DNA from: UBA4742 sp963785815
Lineage (GTDB): Bacteria > Actinomycetota > Acidimicrobiia > Acidimicrobiales > Acidimicrobilacustridaceae
Length of the DNA: 64,000 nucleotides
Assembly: GCA_963785815.1 (NCBI GenBank)
Contig: CAWAWN010000003.1
Location: 620,001 to 684,000, forward strand
Direction: 5' to 3'
Part shown: one piece after another, positions 25,644 through 32,555 of the stretch
How the letters are laid out: the number at the start of each line of letters is the position of its first letter
Position numbering within the stretch: position 1 is the stretch's first letter
Made by a program: the position numbers and the translations under genes
The notes under the pieces: generated by a model
Database searches by the model: none
What the model was told of the DNA's origin: nothing
The model's input: only the letters and a program-made list of their open reading frames with translations

Positions 25644-26207
25644 GTGCGGGTGATCGCCGGGACCTGCGGGGGTCGCCGTCTGGTGGCCCCCGACGGCGCC
25701 ACCACCCGGCCCACCGGCGATCGGGTCCGTGAGGCCACCTTCAACGCGCTCAGCAGCCTCGACGCGTTGGTCCATGCCGAGGTCCTGGACCTGTTCGCCG
25801 GCAGCGGTGCGCTGGGCATCGAGGCGCTGTCGCGGGGCGCGGCCCACGCCACCTTCGTGGACCACGACCGACGGGCCATCCAGGCCATCGAGGCCAACCT
25901 GGCCGCCACCGGGCTGGCCGACCTGGCCACCGTGGTGCGCGGCTCGGCCCAGCGGGTCCTCGACGACGCCGCCGACCGACGTCAGCGGTGGTCGCTGGCC
26001 TTGCTCGACCCGCCCTACGCGTTCGACGGCTGGACCGAGCTGTTGTCCGCGCTGCCGGCCGGGCTGGCCGTGGTCGAGTCGGACCGACCGGTGGCCGTCC
26101 CCGAGCCCTGGCGTGCGATCAGGGAGCGGCGGTACGGGGCTACGCTCGTCGCCATCCTTCGTTCGCACCCGCCCGCCGCCCTGCCCGGGCTCGATCCTTC
26201 GGAGTGA
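25644..26207 (+). CDS. rsmD: 16S rRNA (guanine(966)-N(2))-methyltransferase RsmD
   Basis: The protein has 187 residues. It methylates G966 of 16S rRNA using S-adenosylmethionine. The start MRVIAGTCGGRRLVAPDG, the TRPTGDRVREATFNAL block, the SAM-binding VLDLFAGSGALGIEALSRGA and the catalytic LLDPPYAF motif are all present. The GTG at 25644 fits the family N-terminus. The next gene, coaD, begins 3 nt after its stop, a pairing seen in many bacteria. Confidence 0.95.
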   Translation: MRVIAGTCGGRRLVAPDGATTRPTGDRVREATFNALSSLDALVHAEVLDLFAGSGALGIEALSRGAAHATFVDHDRRAIQAIEANLAATGLADLATVVRGSAQRVLDDAADRRQRWSLALLDPPYAFDGWTELLSALPAGLAVVESDRPVAVPEPWRAIRERRYGATLVAILRSHPPAALPGLDPSE

Positions 26208-26210
26208 CCC

Positions 26211-26690
26211 GTGGCGCTCGTGCTCTACCCGGGGACCTTCGACCCGGTCCACAACGGCCACCTCGAGATCATCGAGACCGCCTCGCGCCTGTTCGACGGC
26301 GTGGTGGTGGCGGCCATGCGCAACCCGCAGAAGGGTGAGCCGCTCTTCAGCTTCGAGGAGCGCGAGCAGATGCTGCTCGAGAGCGTGGCCCACCTCGACA
26401 ACGTGCAGGTCACGATGTTCTCCAGCCTGGTGGTCGACCTGGCTCGCCAGGTCGGGGCCGACTTCATCGTGAAGGGCCTGCGGGTGGTGTCCGACTTCGA
26501 GTCCGAGTTGCAGATGGCCCAGATGAACCAGAAGGTGTCGGGGGTCGACACGCTCTTCATCCCGTCGGCGTCCGACCACTCGTACCTGGCCTCCAAGCTG
26601 ATCCGGGAGATCGCCCGGTTCGGGGGCGACGTGTCGGCCATGGTCCCGCCGCCGGTGGCCAAGCGCCTGGGGGAGAAGTTCGGCTCATGA
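26211..26690 (+). CDS. coaD: Phosphopantetheine adenylyltransferase
   Basis: The protein has 159 residues. It makes dephospho-CoA from 4'-phosphopantetheine and ATP. The nucleotidyltransferase motif reads YPGTFDPVHNGHLEII with the HxGH signature. The second motif (FIPSASDHSYLASKLIREIA) corresponds to the ISSS(x)R region. The start is GTG at 26211, as the family N-terminus requires. Its stop overlaps the next start (ATGA), coupling it to the SepIVA-like gene. Confidence 0.96.
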   Translation: MALVLYPGTFDPVHNGHLEIIETASRLFDGVVVAAMRNPQKGEPLFSFEEREQMLLESVAHLDNVQVTMFSSLVVDLARQVGADFIVKGLRVVSDFESELQMAQMNQKVSGVDTLFIPSASDHSYLASKLIREIARFGGDVSAMVPPPVAKRLGEKFGS

Positions 26691-27346
26691 GCGACTTCTC
26701 CGACGACCTCGACGAGCTGGCCGACCTGTCCGACGCGCCCACGCCCACGCCGTTCCACGGCGCCGAGACCGAGGAGCTGCTGCTCCAGCTGCGCGAGATC
26801 ATCGAGGCGGCGCGGCCCGTGCCCCTGTCGGCCTCGTCCATGATCGCCAAGGACGAGGTGTTGGCCCTGCTCGACGAGGCCCTGGCTCAGCTGCCCGACG
26901 AGCTGCGGGCGGCGCGCTGGCTGCTCAAGGAGCGCGAGGAGTACCTGGCTCGGGTGCGCCACGAGGGCGACGAGATCCTCGACCAGGCCCGGGCCCGGGC
27001 CGAGCGGATGGTGGCGCGCACCGAGGTGGTCAAGGCCGCGGAGTCCCGGGCCTACCAGATCATGGACACGGCCGAGGCCGAGGCCCGCCGGCTTCACCAC
27101 GAGGTCGAGGACTTCTGCGATCAGAAGCTGGCCAGCTTCGAGATCGTGCTCGAGCGCACCATGAAGTTGGTGGCCAGCGGGCGCCAGAAGCTCCAGGGCA
27201 CCAACCTGCTGGGCGAGGCCGATGACGACCCGCTCGACCTGCCCCCGCCCCCCATCGCAAGCGCGGCGGAGGGCGATGCCTGGGGTGAGGACGACCGCGA
27301 TCCCGCGGCCTACGACGAGTTCTTCGACCAGGACGACGCCTCGTGA
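26687..27346 (+). CDS. SepIVA/DivIVA-like coiled-coil protein
   Basis: The protein has 219 residues. The first 40 are acidic. Residues about 45-170 are strongly helical and heptad-like (EVLALLDEALAQLPDELRAARW, RARAERMVARTEVVKAAESRAYQI) as in DivIVA-type proteins. The tail is acidic and Pro-rich. In mycobacteria the septal protein SepIVA is encoded next to yceD and rnc, and this gene keeps that order here. That supports a role in cell-wall or division-site organisation. The assignment rests on coiled-coil character and synteny, not on a catalytic motif. Confidence 0.75.
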   Translation: MSDFSDDLDELADLSDAPTPTPFHGAETEELLLQLREIIEAARPVPLSASSMIAKDEVLALLDEALAQLPDELRAARWLLKEREEYLARVRHEGDEILDQARARAERMVARTEVVKAAESRAYQIMDTAEAEARRLHHEVEDFCDQKLASFEIVLERTMKLVASGRQKLQGTNLLGEADDDPLDLPPPPIASAAEGDAWGEDDRDPAAYDEFFDQDDAS

Positions 27347-27371
27347 TGGGGGCGTCGCCGCCAGCGGCTCG

Positions 27372-27872
27372 ATGACCGGCGCTCGGCCGCTGCGGGTGGG
27401 TGTCGCCGAGCTGCTGGCGCACCCCGGGGTTCGCCGACGCTACGACGACCACGTCGAGCTGGAGGGCCTGGCCGTCTCCACGGCGGCGGTGGCGCCGGCG
27501 TCCGCGGTCGACATCGAGCTGGTGCTGGAGAGCATCGGCGGTCCCATCACCGCCACGGGCACGATCGGAGCGCACTGGGTCGGCGACTGCCGGCGGTGCC
27601 TGGGCCCGGTGGAGGGCTACGCCACCGCCGATGTCCGCGAGATCTTCGAGTCCCGCCCGACCGAGGGTGAGACCTACCTGCTCGACGGCGAGCAGATCGA
27701 CCTCGAGCCCATGGTGCGCGATGCCGTGCTGCTGGCGCTGCCGTTGGCCCCCCTGTGCGCCGCTGACTGCCGGGGACCGTCGCCCGACGAGTTCCCGACC
27801 GGGCCGCCCGACGACGACGTCCGGCTCGACCCTCGCTGGGCCGCGCTGCGCGACCTCGACCTCGGGAACTGA
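27372..27872 (+). CDS. yceD: YceD family protein (DUF177)
   Basis: The protein has 166 residues. It shows the DUF177 hallmarks: a central HWVGDCRRCLGPVEG with a CxxC pair, then EIFESRP, then VRDAVLLALPLAPLCAADCRG with two more Cys. YceD is needed for 23S rRNA/large-subunit maturation and usually lies directly before rpmF. Here a tandem repeat and an opposing DUF4230 gene separate them. The last bases and the stop are duplicated 112 bp downstream as part of the repeat. The ATG at 27372 lies 25 nt after the previous stop. Confidence 0.88.
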   Translation: MTGARPLRVGVAELLAHPGVRRRYDDHVELEGLAVSTAAVAPASAVDIELVLESIGGPITATGTIGAHWVGDCRRCLGPVEGYATADVREIFESRPTEGETYLLDGEQIDLEPMVRDAVLLALPLAPLCAADCRGPSPDEFPTGPPDDDVRLDPRWAALRDLDLGN

Positions 27873-27875
27873 GAA

Positions 27876-27975
27876 GGAAGGCGCAGCCCGCCAGGGCGGA
27901 GCCGCTGGACCGATCGAGCTCGGATGGGCGGAGCCGCTCGCAGGGAGGCTTGCCGACCGGAGAGCCAGGAAGGTC
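27876..27975 (+). repeat. 99-bp-type intergenic repeat, copy B1
   Basis: This copy begins 4 bp after the yceD stop and runs in its direction. Hairpin I arms are GCCC/GGGC around gcca, in place of GGCC/GGCC in the other copies, a paired compensatory change. It is the first member of a 112-bp tandem duplication. Confidence 0.85.
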
Positions 27976-27987
27976 GGGAACTGAGAA

Positions 27988-28087
27988 GGAAGGCGCAGCC
28001 CGCCAGGGCGGAGCCGCTGGACCGATCGAGCTCGGATGGGCGGAGCCGCTCGCAGGGAGGCTTGCCGACCGGAGAGCCAGGAGGGTC
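27988..28087 (+). repeat. 99-bp-type intergenic repeat, copy B2
   Basis: This copy is nearly identical to B1, with one difference near its end. The duplicated unit (27862-27973 and 27974-28085) also carries the last codons and stop of yceD, so the duplication is recent and not a separate insertion. Confidence 0.9.
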
Positions 28088-28088
28088 G

Positions 28089-28105
28089 CCCTGGCGGCCT
28101 GCGCC
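28089..28105 (-). repeat. Head fragment of the repeat, minus orientation
   Basis: Read on the minus strand this is GGCGCAGGCCGCCAGGG, the hairpin I half of the element. It lies 6 nt after the stop of the DUF4230 gene and is head-to-head with copies B1/B2. Confidence 0.6.
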
Positions 28106-28110
28106 CGTTG

Positions 28111-28803
28111 TCAGGCGGCCTGCTTGGGCGCGTCCCAGACCACCGTCACCTTGCTGACCGAGCCGGTGGTGAAGAGGTGCTGCACGAAGGCGGTGGTGTT
28201 CTGCTCGGCCCGGCTGCGCAGATCGCTCTGGCGGGCGGCGTCGGCCAGCTTGGCCTGGGCCCGCTGCTCGAGCTGTTGTTGCGGTACGGGGTTGCCGTCG
28301 CCCAGCGCGTCGCCCAACCGATCGACCAGGCCTCGTTGACGGGCGATGACCCGGGTCTGGCTGGGGTCGAGCTTGGGCGTGCCCAGCACCGGTACGGGCA
28401 GGTGGACGGTGACCTGGTGGCCGTCGGCGGATCGCTGCACGTCCGTCGACTTGAAGTGGGAGAAGTCGACGGTGGCATCGACGTCGCCGGCGGCCGCCAG
28501 GACCACGTCCGACCCGCTGGCCCAGCCGGGCAGCAGCTTGGTGGTCTGCTGCTGGTCCACCAGGGTCTGGAACCGCCCCTGGGCCGCGTCGAAGTCGGCC
28601 AGGTCGCGCACCTGGTCGAGGGCCACGCCGTCGGGGCGCTCGGTGGTGGTGCGGGCGAAGGGGTTGAACCCGCTCACGGCACCGACCGCCAGCACCACGG
28701 CGAAGGCGGCCGCCCCCACGAAGGCGACGGCGGCGGCCGAGCTGGCTGCCACCACGGTGACCCGGCGGGAACCACGGGTCTCACGGCGCGAACGGGCAGA
28801 CAT
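28111..28803 (-). CDS. DUF4230-like membrane-anchored protein
   Basis: The protein has 230 residues. A basic N-terminus and one TM helix (about residues 16-44) anchor a soluble domain. It resembles DUF4230 proteins: ELxxxxxY-like FQTLVDQQQTTKLLPGWASG, VLAAAGDVDATVDFSHF, HLPVPVLGTPKLDPSQTRVI and a C-terminal helix. These are envelope proteins of unknown function. The ATG at 28803 has only a weak ribosome binding site. It interrupts the usual yceD-rpmF-plsX order and is convergent with yceD. Confidence 0.75.
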   Translation of the reverse strand: MSARSRRETRGSRRVTVVAASSAAAVAFVGAAAFAVVLAVGAVSGFNPFARTTTERPDGVALDQVRDLADFDAAQGRFQTLVDQQQTTKLLPGWASGSDVVLAAAGDVDATVDFSHFKSTDVQRSADGHQVTVHLPVPVLGTPKLDPSQTRVIARQRGLVDRLGDALGDGNPVPQQQLEQRAQAKLADAARQSDLRSRAEQNTTAFVQHLFTTGSVSKVTVVWDAPKQAA

Positions 28804-29176
28804 GGAACGCTCCAGTCGATGGGGGGATGGCCGAGGGCGCACACGGGCACGCAGGGCCGGGCTGGGACCTCACCATCGCCCATGACCGCGAAAGGCGACG
28901 GAAAATGGGGATGGGCCGTCCGACCCAATCCGCGATCGACCCGCCGTCGACGCCCGCCGACCCGCCATCGACGAACCCCACCAACGAGAACCCGACCTGA
29001 CAGGTTGGACGGGGACTGCAGGGGATCGGGGCGCGCTTCGACGCTCCGGGCCGCAGGGGGCTAGGATGTTCGACTTGTGTCGCCGCCAGCGGCGTCGCCG
29101 GCCGCGGGTCGCTCGCCGATCGCGCGCCGCCTGGCTCGCAGCCACTCCGCACCATCACCCCAGAGGCACCACCACC
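28804..29176. promoter_or_regulatory. Divergent upstream region of the DUF4230 gene and rpmF
   Basis: No gene is visible in these 373 bp. A TAGGAT hexamer (29062-29067, plus strand) is a plausible -10 box for rpmF-plsX and would give a leader of about 100 nt. I see no riboswitch structure that I can name. Confidence 0.3.
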
Positions 29177-29356
29177 ATGGCCGTCCCCAAGAAGAAGACC
29201 TCCAAGGCGAAGAGCCGTAGCCGACGGGCGTCGGCCTGGACGGTGAAGGCACCGGCGCGCAGCAGCTGCCCGCACTGCGGAGCCACGAAGCTGCCCCACG
29301 TGGTGTGCGGCAACTGCGGCTGGTACCACGGCCGGCAGGCCATCGACGTCGACTGA
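29177..29356 (+). CDS. rpmF: 50S ribosomal protein L32
   Basis: The protein has 59 residues. MAVPKKKTSKAKSRSRRA is the canonical L32 start. Two CxxC pairs (CPHCGA and CGNCGW) form the zinc ribbon, and GWYHGRQAI closes it. It is a large-subunit protein. The gene is 4 nt before plsX, the common rpmF-plsX pairing that links ribosome and lipid synthesis. Confidence 0.96.
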   Translation: MAVPKKKTSKAKSRSRRASAWTVKAPARSSCPHCGATKLPHVVCGNCGWYHGRQAIDVD

Positions 29357-29360
29357 CGCC

Positions 29361-30350
29361 GTGCTGCCCATCGCGGTCGACGCCATGGGCGGCGACAAGG
29401 CGCCGGCCGAGATCGTGGCCGGGGCCAAGGAGGCGGCGGCCACGCTGGGGGTCGACGTGCTGCTGGTCGGTCGTCCCGACGAGATCGGCGACCCCGGCGA
29501 CCTCGAGGTGCTGGCCGCCTCCGAGGTGATCGCCATGGACGCCGACGCCGGGGCCAGCGTGCGGCGCATGAAGGACTCGTCGCTGGTGCGCGCCGCCGAA
29601 GCCGTGCGTGACGGGCGCGCCAGCGCCATGGTCAGCGCGGGCAACACGGGCGCGACCATGGCCAGCGCCCTGCTGCGCATGGGGCGCATCAAGGGCGTGG
29701 CCCGCCCGGCCATCGCCACGCCCATCCCGGTGCTGGGCGGCACGCCGACGGTCATGCTCGACGCCGGGGCCAACGCCGAGTGCAACCCCGAGTGGCTGGT
29801 CCAGTTCGCCCAGATGGGCGCGGTCTACGCCCGTGACCGCTTCGACGTGGCGGCGCCGCGGGTGGCCCTGCTCTCCATCGGCGAGGAGGACACCAAGGGA
29901 AACACCCTGGTGAAGGAGACCCACAAGCTGCTGGCCGAGGGTGCCTGGACGGGTGACACCGGGGCGGTGTTCGTGGGCAACGTCGAAGGCCGCGACCTGA
30001 TGACCGACGCGGCCGACGTGGTGGTGACCGACGGCTTCACCGGCAACGTGGCCCTCAAGACGTTGGAAGGCGGCATGCGGGCCCTGGTCGGCGGGGTCCT
30101 GGCCGCGTTCGAGACCGACGACGCCACCCGTGAGGCCGCCGGCGTGCTGCTGCCGGCCCTCGCTCCCCTGTACGCCCAGCTCGATCCCGAGAACGTGGGC
30201 GGGGCCATGCTGCTGGGGGTCGACGGGGTGTGCATCATCAGCCACGGCTCCTCGTCGGCCACGGCCATGGTGAACGCCATCCGGGTGGCCCGAGATCTGG
30301 TGGCCGGTCGGACGGTCGAGCACCTGGCGGCCGCCATCTCTGGGGCTTGA
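29361..30350 (+). CDS. plsX: Phosphate acyltransferase PlsX
   Basis: The protein has 329 residues, the usual length. It converts acyl-ACP to acyl phosphate for phosphatidic acid synthesis. The N-terminal AVDAMGGDKAPAEIVAGA motif is diagnostic. VSAGNTGATMASALLRMGRI, PTVMLDAGANAECNPEWLVQ and DGFTGNVALKTLEG are also present. The GTG at 29361 matches the family start. It is followed by the acyl carrier protein gene, its substrate carrier. Confidence 0.96.
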   Translation: MLPIAVDAMGGDKAPAEIVAGAKEAAATLGVDVLLVGRPDEIGDPGDLEVLAASEVIAMDADAGASVRRMKDSSLVRAAEAVRDGRASAMVSAGNTGATMASALLRMGRIKGVARPAIATPIPVLGGTPTVMLDAGANAECNPEWLVQFAQMGAVYARDRFDVAAPRVALLSIGEEDTKGNTLVKETHKLLAEGAWTGDTGAVFVGNVEGRDLMTDAADVVVTDGFTGNVALKTLEGGMRALVGGVLAAFETDDATREAAGVLLPALAPLYAQLDPENVGGAMLLGVDGVCIISHGSSSATAMVNAIRVARDLVAGRTVEHLAAAISGA

Positions 30351-30410
30351 CAGCACAAAATACCCTCTGACCTGCATATTCTCACGAGTTCACGAGGTCA
30401 CAAGGTCGAG

Positions 30411-30422
30411 ACCTGGTAGCAT
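30411..30422 (+). promoter_or_regulatory. Putative promoter element before acpP
   Basis: TAGCAT (30417-30422) is a candidate -10 box 81 nt before the acpP start. It is preceded by the inverted repeat AGGTC-GA-GACCT (30403-30414) and an A+T-richer stretch from 30351. The -35 box is unclear. A separate promoter here would let acpP be expressed apart from plsX. Confidence 0.3.
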
Positions 30423-30502
30423 GGCCGCCACGTCCGGGGTTGGCCCGGATGTCGGCGCCCACACGTCCCGCCGTGCCTGTCGTCCAAGGAGAACGTGCTT
30501 CC

Positions 30503-30793
30503 GTGCCTGCAGAAACCCATGTCGAGCAGGGACCCATCGGCCGCCAGGAGGTGGTCGACCTCATCCGGGACCGCCTGGCCGACATCCTCGAGATCGAGCC
30601 GTCCAGCATCCACGAGGGCGACTCCTTCGCCGACGATCTCGACGCCGACTCGCTCGCCCTCATCGAACTGGTCGAGGCCCTCGAGGAGGAGCTGGGTGAG
30701 CGCAGCGTCGGCTTCCGCATCGAGGACGAAGACCTCGAAGACCTCAAGACGGTGCGCGACGCGGTCGACTACGTGGTCGGCCGGCTGGGCTGA
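30503..30793 (+). CDS. acpP: Acyl carrier protein
   Basis: The protein has 96 residues. The phosphopantetheine attachment motif DADSLALIELVEALEEELG places the serine at residue 50, within an acidic helical protein (VVDLIRDRLADILEIEPSSI, FADDLDADSL, TVRDAVDYV). I chose the GTG at 30503, which follows an aaggag site 11 nt away. A longer form from 30440 would add an unlike tail. It carries growing acyl chains in fatty acid synthesis and supplies PlsX. rnc follows immediately. Confidence 0.9.
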   Translation: MPAETHVEQGPIGRQEVVDLIRDRLADILEIEPSSIHEGDSFADDLDADSLALIELVEALEEELGERSVGFRIEDEDLEDLKTVRDAVDYVVGRLG

Positions 30794-30797
30794 TCTC

Positions 30798-31550
30798 CTG
30801 GACACCGATGCCCTGAGCCGGTTCGCCGAGCGCCTGGGCTGCCCCTTCACCGATCTCGGAACCCTCCAGCTGGCCCTGACCCATCGGTCGTGGTGCGCCG
30901 AGCACGCCGGGTACACCTCCAACGAGCGCCTCGAGTTCCTGGGCGACGCCGTGCTCGGGCTGGTGGTGACCAGGTACGTCTTCGACCGCTTCGGCGCCAT
31001 GCCCGAGGGCGAGCTGGCCAAGGTTCGCGCCGCGGTGGTGAGCGCCGCCGCCCTGGCCCGGATGGCCACCCAGGTCGATCTCGGGCCGGTGCTGCTGTTG
31101 GGCAAGGGCGAGGATGGCAGCGGCGGACGGGCCAAGCCGTCGATCCTGGCCGACGCCATGGAAGCGGTGATCGGCGCCACCTACCTCGACCAGGGCTGGC
31201 ACGCGGCGGAGCGGTTGGTGTTGGGACTGCTGGCCGATCGCATCGAGGCCGCGGCCGAGGGCCCCGGTGGCCATGACTTCAAGACGCAGCTGCAGGAGCT
31301 GGCGGCACGCCACTTCGAGCAGCTCCCGGTCTACGACCTGCGTGACGAGGGTCCCGACCACGCCAAGCGCTTCTTCGCCGTCGTGCGCCTCTCCGGTGAG
31401 CCCATGGGCAGCGGCGACGGTCGCAGCAAGAAGGAGGCCGAGCAGGCGGCCGCCCAGCGGGCTCTCGATCACCTGACCGCCGACGCCCTGCCGGCCGATG
31501 CCATCAGCGCCAGCGCGGGCTGGCGAGGAAGCGAGCCCCACGATGCCTGA
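30798..31550 (+). CDS. rnc: Ribonuclease III (start codon uncertain)
   Basis: The protein has about 250 residues. It cleaves double-stranded RNA in rRNA and mRNA processing. The catalytic signature NERLEFLGDAVLGLVVT and the second acidic site (AMEAVIGATYLDQG) are intact. The C-terminal dsRNA-binding domain (FKTQLQELAARHF to KKEAEQAAAQRAL) is complete. The open frame contains no ATG, GTG or TTG near the expected start. Homology begins at about LLDTDALSRFAERLG, so I place a tentative CTG start at 30798. A missed base in front of this gene is equally possible. It ends inside the fpg start. Confidence 0.9.
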   Translation: MDTDALSRFAERLGCPFTDLGTLQLALTHRSWCAEHAGYTSNERLEFLGDAVLGLVVTRYVFDRFGAMPEGELAKVRAAVVSAAALARMATQVDLGPVLLLGKGEDGSGGRAKPSILADAMEAVIGATYLDQGWHAAERLVLGLLADRIEAAAEGPGGHDFKTQLQELAARHFEQLPVYDLRDEGPDHAKRFFAVVRLSGEPMGSGDGRSKKEAEQAAAQRALDHLTADALPADAISASAGWRGSEPHDA

Positions 31551-32379
31551 GCTGCCCGAGGTCGAGACGATCCGCCGTGAGCTCGAGCGCGAGGCGGTGG
31601 GCAAGCGGATCAAGTCCGTAGAGGTGCACGGCACCCGCACGGTGCGCCGCCAGACCAAGAAGGCCTTCACCAGCAAGCTCGAAGGCATGAAGATCACGGG
31701 TGTCGACCGCCGGGGCAAGTACCTGGTGGTCAAGCTCGACTCGGGGGACGTGCTGGTCATCCACCTGCGGATGAGCGGTCAGCTCCTGCGGGCCGCGGCC
31801 AAGGAGCCCATGGCCAAGCACACCCACGTGGTGTTGACCTTCACCCAGGGCGGCCAGCTGCGCTTCATCGACCCCCGCACCTTCGGCGAGATGTTCGTGA
31901 CCTCGCCCGACGACCTCACCGCCGAGGTGCCCGAGCTGGCCGAGCTGGGGTTCGACCCGGTCGAGAACCCCATCTCCTGGACGACGTTCGGCCAGCTGCT
32001 GGTGAGCCGACAGATGAAGCTCAAGACGTTCCTGACCGACCAGACCATCATCGCCGGGCTGGGCAACATCTACGCCGACGAGATCCTGTTCGCGGCCGGG
32101 CTGCGCTACGACCGCCAGACCGACTCGCTGTCCACCCAGGAGATCCGCCGGCTGTACCGGGCCGTGGTGGAGACCCTGCACGAGGCCATCAAGTACGGCG
32201 GCTCGACCCTCGACGACGAGCAGTACGTCGACCTCAACGGCAAGCCGGGCGAGTTCCAGGAGCACCACCGCGTCTACAACCGCGAGAAGCAGCCCTGCTA
32301 CCGCTGCCGGCGGGCCACCATCTCCAAGGCCAAGTTCGGCGGTCGTTCCACCTACTTCTGCGAGATCTGCCAGGTCTAG
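31543..32379 (+). CDS. mutM: Formamidopyrimidine-DNA glycosylase (MutM/Fpg)
   Basis: The protein has 278 residues. It removes 8-oxoguanine from DNA. The N-terminus MPELPEVETIRRELE gives the catalytic Pro2 and Glu3. The Lys of the beta-strand site is in RRGKYLVVKL, the helix-two-turn-helix region is GLGNIYADEILF, and the C-terminal zinc finger is CYRC then CEIC. The ATG at 31543 lies 8 bp inside the rnc frame, so the two overlap. Gene order rnc-mutM-smc is typical of actinobacteria. Confidence 0.96.
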   Translation: MPELPEVETIRRELEREAVGKRIKSVEVHGTRTVRRQTKKAFTSKLEGMKITGVDRRGKYLVVKLDSGDVLVIHLRMSGQLLRAAAKEPMAKHTHVVLTFTQGGQLRFIDPRTFGEMFVTSPDDLTAEVPELAELGFDPVENPISWTTFGQLLVSRQMKLKTFLTDQTIIAGLGNIYADEILFAAGLRYDRQTDSLSTQEIRRLYRAVVETLHEAIKYGGSTLDDEQYVDLNGKPGEFQEHHRVYNREKQPCYRCRRATISKAKFGGRSTYFCEICQV

Positions 32380-32380
32380 C

Positions 32381-32479
32381 GACCTGCTTGGCCCTCTGGT
32401 CGGCAAGCCTCCCGGCGGGCGCCTTCGGCATCTGGGTGTCACCCGTTCAGCGGCTTCGGCCTGGCGGCCTGCGCCTTCC
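32381..32479 (-). repeat. 99-bp intergenic repeat, copy C
   Basis: This copy starts 2 bp after the mutM stop but is oriented against mutM and smc. It is exactly 99 bp, like copies A and D. Hairpin III arms are GCTTG/CAAGC where copy A has GCCTG/CAGGC, a paired compensatory change. Confidence 0.85.
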
Positions 32480-32555
32480 TGGGCATGCGCAGAGCCGTTC
32501 TCCCGACCCAGTAGGGTCGCGGCTTGTCCGCGGAGTAGGCCGATGGAGTTCCTTT

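Noticed and set aside
30495..30797. rnc starting at GTG 30495 and overlapping all of acpP
   Set aside because: The translation there is low-complexity and unlike RNase III, while the acpP frame encodes a clear carrier protein.
32388..32555. N-terminal extension of smc through the repeat
   Set aside because: The extra residues are encoded by repeat copy C, and the TTG at 32556 gives the exact canonical SMC start.
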